NCBI GenBank assembly: GCA_028820695.1
Contig: JAPPIB010000042.1
Location: forward strand, 62,001 to 126,000
DNA: 64,000 nt
Reading direction: 5' to 3'
Source: Acidiferrobacterales bacterium
GTDB taxonomy: Bacteria; Pseudomonadota; Gammaproteobacteria; Arenicellales; JAJDZL01
Positions 1-8,059 of this stretch are shown piece after piece; within the stretch, counting starts at the first letter, position 1, and each line of letters begins with the position of its first letter. The notes below the pieces were generated by a model, which made no database searches, had not been told where the DNA came from, and saw only the letters and a program-made list of their open reading frames with translations. The position numbers were made by a program, and so were the translations under genes.

Positions 1-315
1 GAGCAGTGCGATGATCACCTTTGATATGTGCACTGGCGATAGATCGCTATTCAAGGCGGAAAAATACTGAGTTTCTGTTTTCGTGCCTTCAGTTGCAATT
101 AGGCAGTGTCTGTCCGAAAACCAATTATGGTCTAATTATGTTAATCATAACAACGATGTAGAGGCAGATAAGCGGCACCGAAAGTATTCCAATTCAAGCC
201 GATTTTCTGCCAAAACGAACTAAAAACACCCGATTCATACCATTTCGGCAAAATCTTCAGGCAAATACCATGCGAAAAGTCGAATCCACCCAGCATGAAC
301 TTGGCGCCAGTTTAT
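1..315. other. Left-edge region without a recognisable complete gene
   Basis: The first 70 bases contain the last 22 codons of a plus-strand frame that is open at the window edge and ends in TGA at 68-70. It is too short to identify. The rest, up to the istB remnant, is A+T-rich and holds no convincing coding frame. If the neighbouring istA/istB remnant belonged to a complete IS21 element, its right end should lie here, but I cannot identify a terminal repeat. Confidence 0.3.
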
Positions 316-642
316 TCACCGAAAGTGCACCACCTGCTTTCGCTCAATGAAGTCCAGGCCGGCCAGTGCCTCGATGCGGTTGCGGTCGAGCGATGGCTGA
401 AAAGCGAAATCAAACGACTCAAGGGATTTGGGCAGCATCAGCCCGGCGGTAGCAATCGACATCCTGATGCGACGGTTCTCGCGATTGGTCAGCTCCTCGG
501 TCAACAATGCATCCATCGCCTCCAACGCATTGAGCTGACCGTCCTCAAGCTGTCTGACAACCCAGGAGAAGTGCTCCAGCGCAAACGGCATCTTCAACCC
601 GACCAGCGTCTGGCCGATATGGTCCAATACTGCGGCACTCAT
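316..642 (-). pseudogene. istB: IS21-family helper ATPase IstB, N-terminal fragment
   Basis: This 108-codon frame matches the N-terminal part of IstB, the AAA+ helper of IS21 transposases. It has the helical start (VLDHIGQTLVGLKMP), the TNRENRRIR segment and the SFDFAFQPSLDRNRI segment followed by LDFIERKQVV. IstB normally continues straight into its Walker A motif; here the frame stops after seven more residues, so the whole ATPase core (well over half of a roughly 250-residue protein) is missing. Its ATG at 642-640 overlaps the stop of the upstream istA remnant in an ATGA junction, the usual istA-istB coupling. The element is dead. Confidence 0.8.
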
Positions 643-730
643 GGGCTCACCTGCTCATCGGCATCCGCCAGTCGCTGCCTGACCGGGTCGGCCGGCCGGA
701 CTTTGCGATGCGTCGGGTCTGTAGATACCG
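639..730 (-). pseudogene. istA: IS21-family transposase IstA, C-terminal tail
   Basis: About 25 codons ending at 639 (THRKVRPADPVRQRLADADE and a few more residues) run into the istB fragment with an ATGA overlap. The position and basic, Pro-rich tail fit the extreme C terminus of IstA. Upstream of about 730 the frame continues into sequence that belongs to the end of the neighbouring ATPase gene, so the rest of istA was lost. The identification rests mainly on the coupling to istB. Confidence 0.55.
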
Positions 731-778
731 GTTTAAAATTCCCCAAAAGTTTGTCGTCGGAAGTGACACTTGGCAGGG

Positions 779-2158
779 TTATCGCTGCAAGGATGACAAG
801 ATCGCGGGCAATTGCTCGATGAGATAGAGCGGAAGTGAGAGCAAGCAATACTGACTGGGCACCTGCTTGCCTCGCACATACACCCGTGTCTTTATATCGT
901 GTACGCTTGCCGCACTGGCGTTAAATCGAACGGCAAGCGGGATGCCTTTTTCGGCAACAAACTGGTGGAGGGATTTGAGCGTGCCTGTCGCACCTGTTTT
1001 GACTTCAATTGGCACAACGCGCCCGTCAATAGCCACCACGTAGTCTACTTCAGCGTTTGATGACTGTCCTTCCCGGAGCCAGTAACTGAGTTCACGATTG
1101 GGGGACTCGGCAAGCAAGTACTGAAGATGCTGGCCGATAAACTGCTCGGCCATAGGCCCCTCGTTGACCAGTTGCAGTTCAGTCGCGCTCTGGATTGACT
1201 CCCAACTGATTCCGCATGCGGCCGTCATCAGCCCGATATCCATATAGATTAGCTTGTAGGTGCGGGAGTCTGAATCCGCTTGCAACGGAAGTCCATTACA
1301 AGAGCTGTGGACCACTTTCGAAAACACGCGCGCCATGCACAGCAATTCGATGTCCGACTTGATGGTTGCTGCCTGATCATCCCTTGAGTAGTGTACGTAT
1401 TTGACTTTCTGCCCGACATTTTGTGCGGCTGAATTGAAAACGTTGACAATGCGTGCAAGGTTACGTGATCCGATGTACTTCGGGAAGTCTTCCCGATAGG
1501 TATCAATGATTGAAGCGTGTACTTCCTGTACAGCTCGCATTTGACGTGTAAGTCTGTACGCTTCAACCGCTTCTGGCATGCCGCCGACAAAGTAGTAATC
1601 ACGTAAGTGTTCGATTAGAAGTTCGTGGATTACCGGGTCCAAACCTTGTTCGATATCAAAATTAATAATCGCACGGGCGAGCCCTTCAGCGCCAACCGCA
1701 TTCAGGAATTCTGTAAAGCTCATGGACCCCATATGCAGGTATGTGATACGGCCTACAGGCATTGACCAATTATGATCGCTCAGGGAGAAGTCAAGCAATG
1801 AACCCGCAGCCAGAACCGGAAGACGGTTCATGTCCTCCTTGAAGTAGCGAAGGGCAGCGATGGCCTCCGGAACGGATTGAATTTCGTCAAGAAACAAAAT
1901 CGAATCGCTTCTGATTGGCTCAATCCTGGGCAATCCCTCCAGAACATTCAATATGTAGGTCGGATCGTTGCGGGCGAACACATCAGCCAAATTGCGATGG
2001 CGTTCCAGATTGATTTCGGTGAGTGGTCGGCGGCAGCGTTCAGCGAACAATCGGACCAGCGCAGTCTTGCCCACTTGACGTGCGCCGCGGATAATCAGAG
2101 GTTTTCGGGTTGTTTGCGCCAGCCAGCGGTCAAGGCGGGTGAATTGTTTTCGATCCAT
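779..2158 (-). CDS. AAA family ATPase with DUF4143 C-terminal domain
   Basis: This 459-residue protein belongs to the AAA_14/DUF4143 family of P-loop ATPases common in bacteria and archaea, whose role is unsettled. The Walker A motif GARQVGKT lies at about residues 25-32, and the Walker B-like strand SILFLDEIQS at about 90-100. The C-terminal half is the DUF4143 region; it contains a D...ExK arrangement (AEVDYVV followed by VPIEVKTG) that resembles the PD-(D/E)xK nuclease fold reported for this family. Length and both ends look complete, and the ATG at 2158 opens directly with the conserved MDRKQFTRLDRWL. It sits between IS remnants, and a second, broken member of the family lies at 9331-9858, so mobility is likely. 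DNA-related or defence roles are possible but unproven. Confidence 0.85.
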   Translation of the reverse strand: MDRKQFTRLDRWLAQTTRKPLIIRGARQVGKTALVRLFAERCRRPLTEINLERHRNLADVFARNDPTYILNVLEGLPRIEPIRSDSILFLDEIQSVPEAIAALRYFKEDMNRLPVLAAGSLLDFSLSDHNWSMPVGRITYLHMGSMSFTEFLNAVGAEGLARAIINFDIEQGLDPVIHELLIEHLRDYYFVGGMPEAVEAYRLTRQMRAVQEVHASIIDTYREDFPKYIGSRNLARIVNVFNSAAQNVGQKVKYVHYSRDDQAATIKSDIELLCMARVFSKVVHSSCNGLPLQADSDSRTYKLIYMDIGLMTAACGISWESIQSATELQLVNEGPMAEQFIGQHLQYLLAESPNRELSYWLREGQSSNAEVDYVVAIDGRVVPIEVKTGATGTLKSLHQFVAEKGIPLAVRFNASAASVHDIKTRVYVRGKQVPSQYCLLSLPLYLIEQLPAILSSLQR

Positions 2159-2224
2159 TATGAATTGTAGAATTCCACTGAAAGGCAGTTGTTAACAGTA
2201 AAAGACAGGTGTGTATTGATAATA

Positions 2225-2639
2225 TTAATAATTATACATAGGTGTGTATGAGTATTTCGAATATTTCAAGTGATGTATTCGATAACGACACCTCGGAATC
2301 AAGCGGAAACTAGCCTCGCTCGCAGCAAAGCCCGAGACTGACCACTGATGGCCCATCACATACCGGTTTGAGACATGGTCATAATGACTCGACACCCCGT
2401 CCATTGATCTGGAACGGCGATGCTTGATTGAATCATCAACCGCAAAACACCAACCGCCCTGATGCATGGCGTTGGTAGAACAGCCTGGCGATTCGTGTCT
2501 GCCAGCCTCGCCAGTTCAAATCGCTGCGTTTCATAAAGTCATAGAGTACATCTTTTTGGACTGTGCAAAACGACTCGACATGGGATAGGCAGAATAGCGA
2601 CACGCTCCTTGAGCGAAGCCAGTGCCAAAGCAACAGCAT
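2225..2639 (-). pseudogene. DDE transposase remnant (IS4/IS701-like) with frameshift
   Basis: Two overlapping minus-strand frames together read like the catalytic N-terminal part of a DDE transposase. The upstream frame gives LNWRGWQTRIARLFYQRHAS then GRLVF, and the downstream frame gives FAVDDSIKHRRSRSMDGVS then SHYDHVSNRYVMGHQ. The DDS motif would hold the first catalytic aspartate. The frames join if one T is removed from the TTTT run near 2440-2445 (coding strand), so a +1 frameshift is present. The gene has lost its N terminus and everything after about 150 residues. It lies between the AAA ATPase gene and an hsdS remnant, which makes the whole 0-3 kb stretch a mobile-element scar. Confidence 0.65.
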
Positions 2640-2643
2640 GTAG

Positions 2644-3003
2644 ATGACAATCTGTGCAACACAGCCGCTACGCTATAAAATCGCAAGGGTCGCCCAAGGT
2701 GATACGGTTGCCCACCTTTATCCAAAGCAGATTTCACAAGTTCCGCTACCCTATCCATTGCGTCTTGAGCAGAAGAAAATCGCCGACTGTCTCGGCTCGC
2801 TGGATGACCTGATCTCACCAACAGGCCGGAAGCTCGAAGCATTACGACAGCACAAACAAGGGCTGATGCAACAGATCTTTCCACAGTCGGGTGAAACTGT
2901 GCCAAAGTTACGGTTTCCGGAGTTTCGCGATTTACCAGCGTGGGAATTTCAGCCGTTAATTGCACACACTGTGATGCAAAGCAGATTTTCCACATTCAGC
3001 TAG
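2644..3003 (+). pseudogene. hsdS: Type I restriction specificity subunit HsdS, C-terminal fragment
   Basis: The 119 codons match the distal part of HsdS, the DNA-recognition subunit of type I restriction-modification. A conserved segment (DTVAHLYPKQISQVPLPYP) leads into the central/distal helical repeat (LEQKKIADCLGSLDDLI, then KLEALRQHKQGLMQQIFP) and the linker KLRFPEFRD. A full HsdS has about 400 residues with two target-recognition domains; only one helical spacer and the end of one recognition domain remain, and no hsdM or hsdR is in the window. It ends in a CTAG that also supplies the stop codon of the convergent mttB-family gene, which suggests a deletion joined the two. Confidence 0.75.
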
Positions 3004-4535
3004 TGCAACACAATATTGAACTGACGCCGTAGTTGCGCATCGACTCTTGAATCGATGTAATCCGGGTGATGATCTGCCAATACCTTTCTCACATGTGCAT
3101 TGGCCTTTTCGCGAATTGTCTGCTTTCCATCTTCCATCCAGGAGTCCGGGTCCTGACGGTTTGAATGCGCGGGATAGTAATAGTCACGTTCCATGGCTGC
3201 CATCGTGTGCTGGCCTCCAAGAAAATGCCCCTCACCGAATACAGCCTCTCGAATTGCCTCAAATCCCATAGTCTCTTCGTTTACTTCGATCCCTCGCATC
3301 AGTCGATAGACATGGCAGAGCATTTCATCATCAATCACGAAAGCTTCAAATGACACGCCGAGCAGACTGGCCATCATGCCAGACGACTCATAGATCAGAT
3401 TACCGCCGGCCAGTCCGGTCGCAGTCGCAGATATCCCTTTTTCGAAACCCATTTGTGCGTCCACCGCTTTCGCATCGGCCATGCTGCTCGCAACTCCTGA
3501 TGGAAGTCCCAGCCAATTCGTGATCTGAGCCGCAGCAGCATTCAAGACAGATATCTCTCCCCCACTGCCCGCAAAAGCACCGGTACGCAAGTCGATGACG
3601 AAAGGCCAATTCGAAAAGATCATCGGATATCCGCTCTCAAACACATTGACCATGATCAGTGCCGCCAGCGTTTCTGCCAATGTTGAAACCAGCATTCCAG
3701 CTGGAGCTGCCGGTGCAGTCGCTCCTGATTGCGCTGCTATGATACAGTTGAGCGGCATTCTGTTCCGCATTGCGGCAATTGCAACGAATACTGCATCCTC
3801 ACCATAGCGCAGCGGCGATACAACCGGACTGATATGAGCCTTGCAGAATGGTCTTTTCCGAAATTCCCCTTCCCCTCCGAGAACAAGATCAAACATCCTG
3901 ACAGCCGGGTCGACATGATCACCAGCGAAGAAACTGGTTCCTACCGGTTTGGTTGTCCCCTTAAGCAACGCGTAAGCGGTATTGATGTCAAGGTCGAAGT
4001 TGTTCGGAATGTCAGTGGCTACACAGCAGCGTGTAAACCACGAAATATTTTTCAGTGTGTCTGCGAGTCGGGTGAAGTCATATAGATCTTTAATTGTCGA
4101 TGGGCGATAGCTGCCGCTTTCAAGATCCATCGTTTGCACAGCGGCACCGCCGGTGCCGAAATAAACCCGGCTTCCACCGACTTCGATGTCATGTTTCGGA
4201 TCGCGACCGAAGAAAACAAACGACTGGCATGCTGTAGCCACAACATCCTCAATCATGCTTCGGGGGAAGCAGAGTCTTCCGGCATCACTCAGATGTGCAC
4301 CGGCCTGCAAAGCCCTGTCAGTCAGATCGCTTGCGGAGTTGTCCATGCCGATCTGTTCTAAAACCTTGACTGCGGTATCAAAGATCGACTCCATCTCATG
4401 CTGGCTGAGTGGTTGATAGTCTCCACCGGTCGTCCCTACAGGACACGGATCGATCACAGGTGGCTGAGCGCGCAACGTACGAATCGCGTCTCTGCCCGAG
4501 CGGCCACTTCGCATGCTGTGTCGCTTGCCCGTCAT
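3000..4535 (-). CDS. MttB-family (trimethylamine methyltransferase superfamily) methyltransferase
   Basis: This 511-residue protein belongs to the MttB superfamily, which demethylates quaternary or tertiary amines. True trimethylamine:corrinoid enzymes contain pyrrolysine encoded by an in-frame TAG; here the frame is continuous without an amber codon, so it is a non-pyrrolysine member, the group that includes glycine betaine methyltransferase MtgB. Recognisable segments are VYFGTGGAAVQTMD, the TIM-barrel strands around KAHISPVVSPLRYGED and MIFSNWPFVIDLRTG, and the C-terminal FGEGHFLGGQHTMAAMERDY. The start at 4535 overlaps the stop of the upstream FAD/GcvT gene by 4 bp (ATGA), so the two are translationally coupled. 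No corrinoid-binding protein or reactivase is nearby, so the methyl acceptor is uncertain; the coupled folate-binding enzyme is a candidate partner by inference. Confidence 0.88.
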   Translation of the reverse strand: MTGKRHSMRSGRSGRDAIRTLRAQPPVIDPCPVGTTGGDYQPLSQHEMESIFDTAVKVLEQIGMDNSASDLTDRALQAGAHLSDAGRLCFPRSMIEDVVATACQSFVFFGRDPKHDIEVGGSRVYFGTGGAAVQTMDLESGSYRPSTIKDLYDFTRLADTLKNISWFTRCCVATDIPNNFDLDINTAYALLKGTTKPVGTSFFAGDHVDPAVRMFDLVLGGEGEFRKRPFCKAHISPVVSPLRYGEDAVFVAIAAMRNRMPLNCIIAAQSGATAPAAPAGMLVSTLAETLAALIMVNVFESGYPMIFSNWPFVIDLRTGAFAGSGGEISVLNAAAAQITNWLGLPSGVASSMADAKAVDAQMGFEKGISATATGLAGGNLIYESSGMMASLLGVSFEAFVIDDEMLCHVYRLMRGIEVNEETMGFEAIREAVFGEGHFLGGQHTMAAMERDYYYPAHSNRQDPDSWMEDGKQTIREKANAHVRKVLADHHPDYIDSRVDAQLRRQFNIVLH

Positions 4536-6949
4536 TGCTTCATCCGCAGATTCTGAGGGTCATACAAGCATCGCGCGGTCACTTCAGCGGGATAGACTTC
4601 ACCGATAATTCCCACTTCCAGACCCGATGCCCGGTCTTTCAGCGCATCGGAGTCGAGATAGGCGTATGCAATATTTTTCTGTACCCTGTGTCCGTAACCG
4701 CCGGAGGTGATGGTGCCGATCAGGTTTCCGTCACAAAAAACCGGGTCCCCGGAATGAGCTGGCGCCGTATCGCAATCGACGGTCATGACTGTGAGTTGCT
4801 GTCTTGCTCCGCGGTCAATTTCACTTTGCAGGGCGTCCTTTCCGACGAAAGTGGACTTGTCCATTTCGATAAATCGTTCCAATCCGGCTTCTATCGGATT
4901 ACGCTCATAGATCAGTTCTGCCTTCCAGTGCAAGTAACCCTTTTCCAGGCGCATGGATTCGCTTGCGTATGAACCAAACTGAATCATATCGAATTGTGTG
5001 CCCGCTTCTGTGACCCTGTCATAGAGTGAAACCAGATGCTCGTTGGCTACGTGCAGTTCATAAGCCAATTCACCTGAATAGCTCAGCCGCATCACCAGTA
5101 CATCCACATCTGCGAACTTCATGCGTTTTGCCTGCAACGGTCTAAACGTCTCGTTTGACCAGCTTTCCCCGGGAGCCAATGACTGCAGCAGGTTTCTTGA
5201 TTGAGGACCGGCAACTACCAACGTTGTATAGGCTGAGGTTATCTCATGCAAGGACACTGAAGCAGGCAGGTGTTGACACAGCCAGTCTCGGTCATGCCAT
5301 TCAGCTGCGGCTGCGGAACCATACCAATAGCGCTCATTGCTGAGTTTGGCAACAGTCGCTTCGGCAAGCAAGTGACCGTTTTCGGTCAGGAAATAGCAAA
5401 GATTGACCTTGCCGGCCTGTTTTGGAATCGTACTGCACGACATGCGTTCCAAGAACTCAACTGACCCGGGCCCCCTTATTTCATATCGATTGAATCCAGA
5501 CACCTCCATAAGTCCAACCGCATTCACAATTCCATTTACTTCATTTGCTACAACCTCAAGGGTCGGCGAAAAGCGGTATGATGGCTGATCCTCGAATTCA
5601 GGCGATGGCTTGAAGAACATCACCCGTTCCCAGCCATTGATCACACCCCAATGACAGTCTTGCCTATCCAGTTCCGCATAAAGGGGTGTCGAGCGAGCCA
5701 ACCGTGCTGCAGGCCGAAATTCGTGAGGAAGATGGTAGTCAAATTCTCTCCGATATTCTTCTACAGCTTTGGCGCAGGTCGCGTCAATAGTCGCCCAATG
5801 TGTCAACCGGCGGGGGTCCAGATACCAAGCATCCCATTCGCACTCTCCGTGGACAATAATTTGTGCAAGGACTTTACCAAGTCCACCGCCTTCCCCAATG
5901 CCGGCACGCAAGCCGAGGCAGGCGTAAACATTGCGCTGACCCGGGACGGGTCCCACCAGAGGTGCGCCGTCGGCGCTGTAAGTGATCGGTCCGTTGATGA
6001 CTGTGTGAATTCCGGTCTCTGTCAGACAGGGGAGACGGCGAAAGATGCGTTCCATGTTGTCCAGACAACGCTCCAGATCGGAGGGACAAAGAGATTTGGT
6101 AAATCCGGGGTCGATTCCGCTCAGACCGAACAACCGGCAATCATGCTCATACACCCCGACTAACAGTCCGGTCTTTTCCTGACGGCTGTAAAAGTTGTCA
6201 AGCGGGTCGCGTATGATCGGCACGCGATAGTCAAGCTGGGCAATCTGTTCAATCGGTTCGGTCAGAAAGTACATATGTTCCATCGAAACGACCGGATGAA
6301 CGACACCGAGCATCGAGCCGACTTCATTGACCCGGTAACCGGAGGCGTTGACAACAATCTCACAGCGAATGTCTCCTTTTGTCGTATGAACAGTGAACTC
6401 CCCATTTTGCTTGCGTGTGATGTTTTCGACTGGATTGAAGCGATAAATTTCACATCCGGAGTTTCGAGCGTGCCTTGCCAGTGAAAATACGAGCTGAGCA
6501 GGATCAATATCACCATCCAGAGGATCCCACCAGGCACCCAAAATACCATCTGTTCCCATCAAGGGATGTCTTCGGCCTGCTTCTGCAGCATCGATATACT
6601 CCATTTCCACGCCGACTCCCGAAGCCATGGCAATATGGTGTCTATATGTATCGACCTGCGATGGTGTATGCGCCAAACGCATGCCACCCGTGATGTGGTA
6701 GTTGATAGGGTATTCAGGATCGCCTGCCAGTTCACGATACAAGTCAATTGAGTGGCGTTTCAGCGCAACCATCGTTTGGTTCGCGCCAAACTGGGTAACC
6801 TGAGCTGCCGCATGCCAGGTCGATCCTGATGTCAGTTCATCCCGCTCCACAAGGACTGCGTCATTCCAGCCTTCCTGGGCAAGATGGTACAAGGTGGATA
6901 CGCCTCCTATACCACCACCGATAATGACGACTCTGGCATGTGCCTTCAT
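4532..6949 (-). CDS. FAD-dependent oxidoreductase/GcvT fusion, dimethylglycine or sarcosine dehydrogenase-like
   Basis: This is an 805-residue two-part demethylase. Residues 1-380 form an FAD-binding DAO domain with the dinucleotide motif VVIIGGGIGG at 7-16 and LTSGSTWHAA, whose His46 corresponds to the covalent flavin attachment histidine of dimethylglycine dehydrogenase. A short FAO_M-type linker follows, and the C-terminal 400 residues are GcvT-like folate-binding domains (ESMRLEKGYLHWKAEL; TSGGYGHRVQKNIAYAYLD). The family oxidises an N-methyl group and passes formaldehyde to tetrahydrofolate. I prefer the ATG at 6949 over an in-frame GTG at 6988 because the family motif begins a few residues later. 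It is co-transcribed with the mttB-family gene downstream (4-bp overlap). A paralogue lies at 18036-20483. The substrate cannot be read from sequence. Confidence 0.88.
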   Translation of the reverse strand: MKAHARVVIIGGGIGGVSTLYHLAQEGWNDAVLVERDELTSGSTWHAAAQVTQFGANQTMVALKRHSIDLYRELAGDPEYPINYHITGGMRLAHTPSQVDTYRHHIAMASGVGVEMEYIDAAEAGRRHPLMGTDGILGAWWDPLDGDIDPAQLVFSLARHARNSGCEIYRFNPVENITRKQNGEFTVHTTKGDIRCEIVVNASGYRVNEVGSMLGVVHPVVSMEHMYFLTEPIEQIAQLDYRVPIIRDPLDNFYSRQEKTGLLVGVYEHDCRLFGLSGIDPGFTKSLCPSDLERCLDNMERIFRRLPCLTETGIHTVINGPITYSADGAPLVGPVPGQRNVYACLGLRAGIGEGGGLGKVLAQIIVHGECEWDAWYLDPRRLTHWATIDATCAKAVEEYRREFDYHLPHEFRPAARLARSTPLYAELDRQDCHWGVINGWERVMFFKPSPEFEDQPSYRFSPTLEVVANEVNGIVNAVGLMEVSGFNRYEIRGPGSVEFLERMSCSTIPKQAGKVNLCYFLTENGHLLAEATVAKLSNERYWYGSAAAAEWHDRDWLCQHLPASVSLHEITSAYTTLVVAGPQSRNLLQSLAPGESWSNETFRPLQAKRMKFADVDVLVMRLSYSGELAYELHVANEHLVSLYDRVTEAGTQFDMIQFGSYASESMRLEKGYLHWKAELIYERNPIEAGLERFIEMDKSTFVGKDALQSEIDRGARQQLTVMTVDCDTAPAHSGDPVFCDGNLIGTITSGGYGHRVQKNIAYAYLDSDALKDRASGLEVGIIGEVYPAEVTARCLYDPQNLRMKQ

Positions 6950-7156
6950 GATTCGACAGAAATGAACCTGATCATAGGAATCATCCACGTGCTGACTGTT
7001 GCCATGAGCGTCAGCCGTCCGACCTCGCTAACGACATGGTTGCAATCGGTAAAATGGATTGAGATGGGGGAGGGGAGGCAGTATGGGAATTCTCACTGAG
7101 TGATGGACGGTACCGGCATTGAGACAGTCTTTTGCGCAACATGAATGCAACGTTCT

Positions 7157-7171
7157 CGGCTCAATGAGCCG
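7157..7171. other. Short hairpin in the divergent intergenic region
   Basis: CGGCTC-AAT-GAGCCG is a perfect 6-bp inverted repeat with a 3-nt centre. It lies between the divergent FAD/GcvT gene and the HAD hydrolase gene, in about 330 bases without any supported gene. It could be an operator half-site pair or a small RNA hairpin; nothing else supports either reading. Confidence 0.25.
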
Positions 7172-7280
7172 TAAAGGCTTATTATAAAATACACATTTCA
7201 CTCCTGCCCGAAGACGATCGTGGTTTTTTTGATTGTAATGAGGTCTCGACAATCGACAAACGTGACAAAAATCTGATTGT

Positions 7281-7988
7281 ATGATGCCAGATTCGATTAT
7301 TGCCGTAATGTTTGATGTGTTCGGTACTGTCGTAGACTGGCGTTCCAGCATCGCGAACGAGGTCAAGTGTGTACCCGGGCTTGAATCGGTTGACGGCCAT
7401 GAGTTTGCGGACTCGTGGCGTGGGAAATACCAGCCGGCGATGGAACGTATCAGGACTGGGGAAAGGCCGTGGACCAAACTGGACGACCTGCATCGGGAAA
7501 ACCTGACCGAGGTGCTTGAAGACTTGGGCATCGGAACACTCTCGCACGCACAGATGGACGACCTGAATCGTGCGTGGCATCGACTCCGACCCTGGCCGGA
7601 CGCGGCTGAGGGGCTGCATCGGCTCAAGAAACGATACATCATTGCGACTTTATCAAACGGTAACGTCTCACTTATCGTCAACATGGCGAAGCATTCCGGC
7701 TTGCCCTGGGACATGGTATTGGGGGCGGAAGTGGTCAGGCACTACAAACCGCAACCCGAAGCCTACCTCAAATCGGCTGAAATGCTTGACCTTCAGCCTC
7801 ATGAATGTATGTTGGTCGCAGCTCATAACTCGGACCTCGTCGCGGCATCCCGATGTGGTTTCAAGACTGCGTTTGTCGCCAGACCGACGGAGCACGGTCC
7901 CGATCAGGATTTCGATCTCAACGCGACGGGTGATTACGATGTGACAGCAAGGGATTTTTTGGAACTGGCGGATCGACTGGGCGCTTGA
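7281..7988 (+). CDS. Haloacid dehalogenase type II-like hydrolase
   Basis: This 235-residue HAD-superfamily protein is most like type II (S)-2-haloacid dehalogenases. Motif I is MFDVFGTVVDW with the nucleophile Asp12, and the cap region follows. Motif II is TLSNGN, motif III is HYKPQPEAYL with its lysine, and motif IV is MLVAAHNSDLVAA, in which the dehalogenase-type AAHxxDL pattern is preserved. The size matches the family (220-240). ATG at 7281 is the start because only a dozen residues precede the first catalytic strand. It is followed after 71 bp by an MFS transporter on the same strand. Genes annotated this way often act on substrates other than haloacids, so activity is uncertain; it may process a product of the adjacent demethylation genes. 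Confidence 0.85.
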   Translation: MMPDSIIAVMFDVFGTVVDWRSSIANEVKCVPGLESVDGHEFADSWRGKYQPAMERIRTGERPWTKLDDLHRENLTEVLEDLGIGTLSHAQMDDLNRAWHRLRPWPDAAEGLHRLKKRYIIATLSNGNVSLIVNMAKHSGLPWDMVLGAEVVRHYKPQPEAYLKSAEMLDLQPHECMLVAAHNSDLVAASRCGFKTAFVARPTEHGPDQDFDLNATGDYDVTARDFLELADRLGA

Positions 7989-8059
7989 GTTGATGAAGGG
8001 ACCACTGCTGGCCGTCTAGGTGTTGATTGTTCCATGAGCCCCTGTGCGTGACCGTTCCC

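Noticed and set aside
2531-2995. 154-residue minus-strand frame opposite the hsdS fragment
   Set aside because: Shadow of the hsdS reading frame; no recognisable motif.
3000-4535. Pyrrolysine-containing trimethylamine methyltransferase
   Set aside because: There is no in-frame TAG in the gene, and no pyl genes are in the window.
7028-7714. 228-residue minus-strand frame over the HAD hydrolase gene
   Set aside because: Antisense to a gene with all four HAD motifs.
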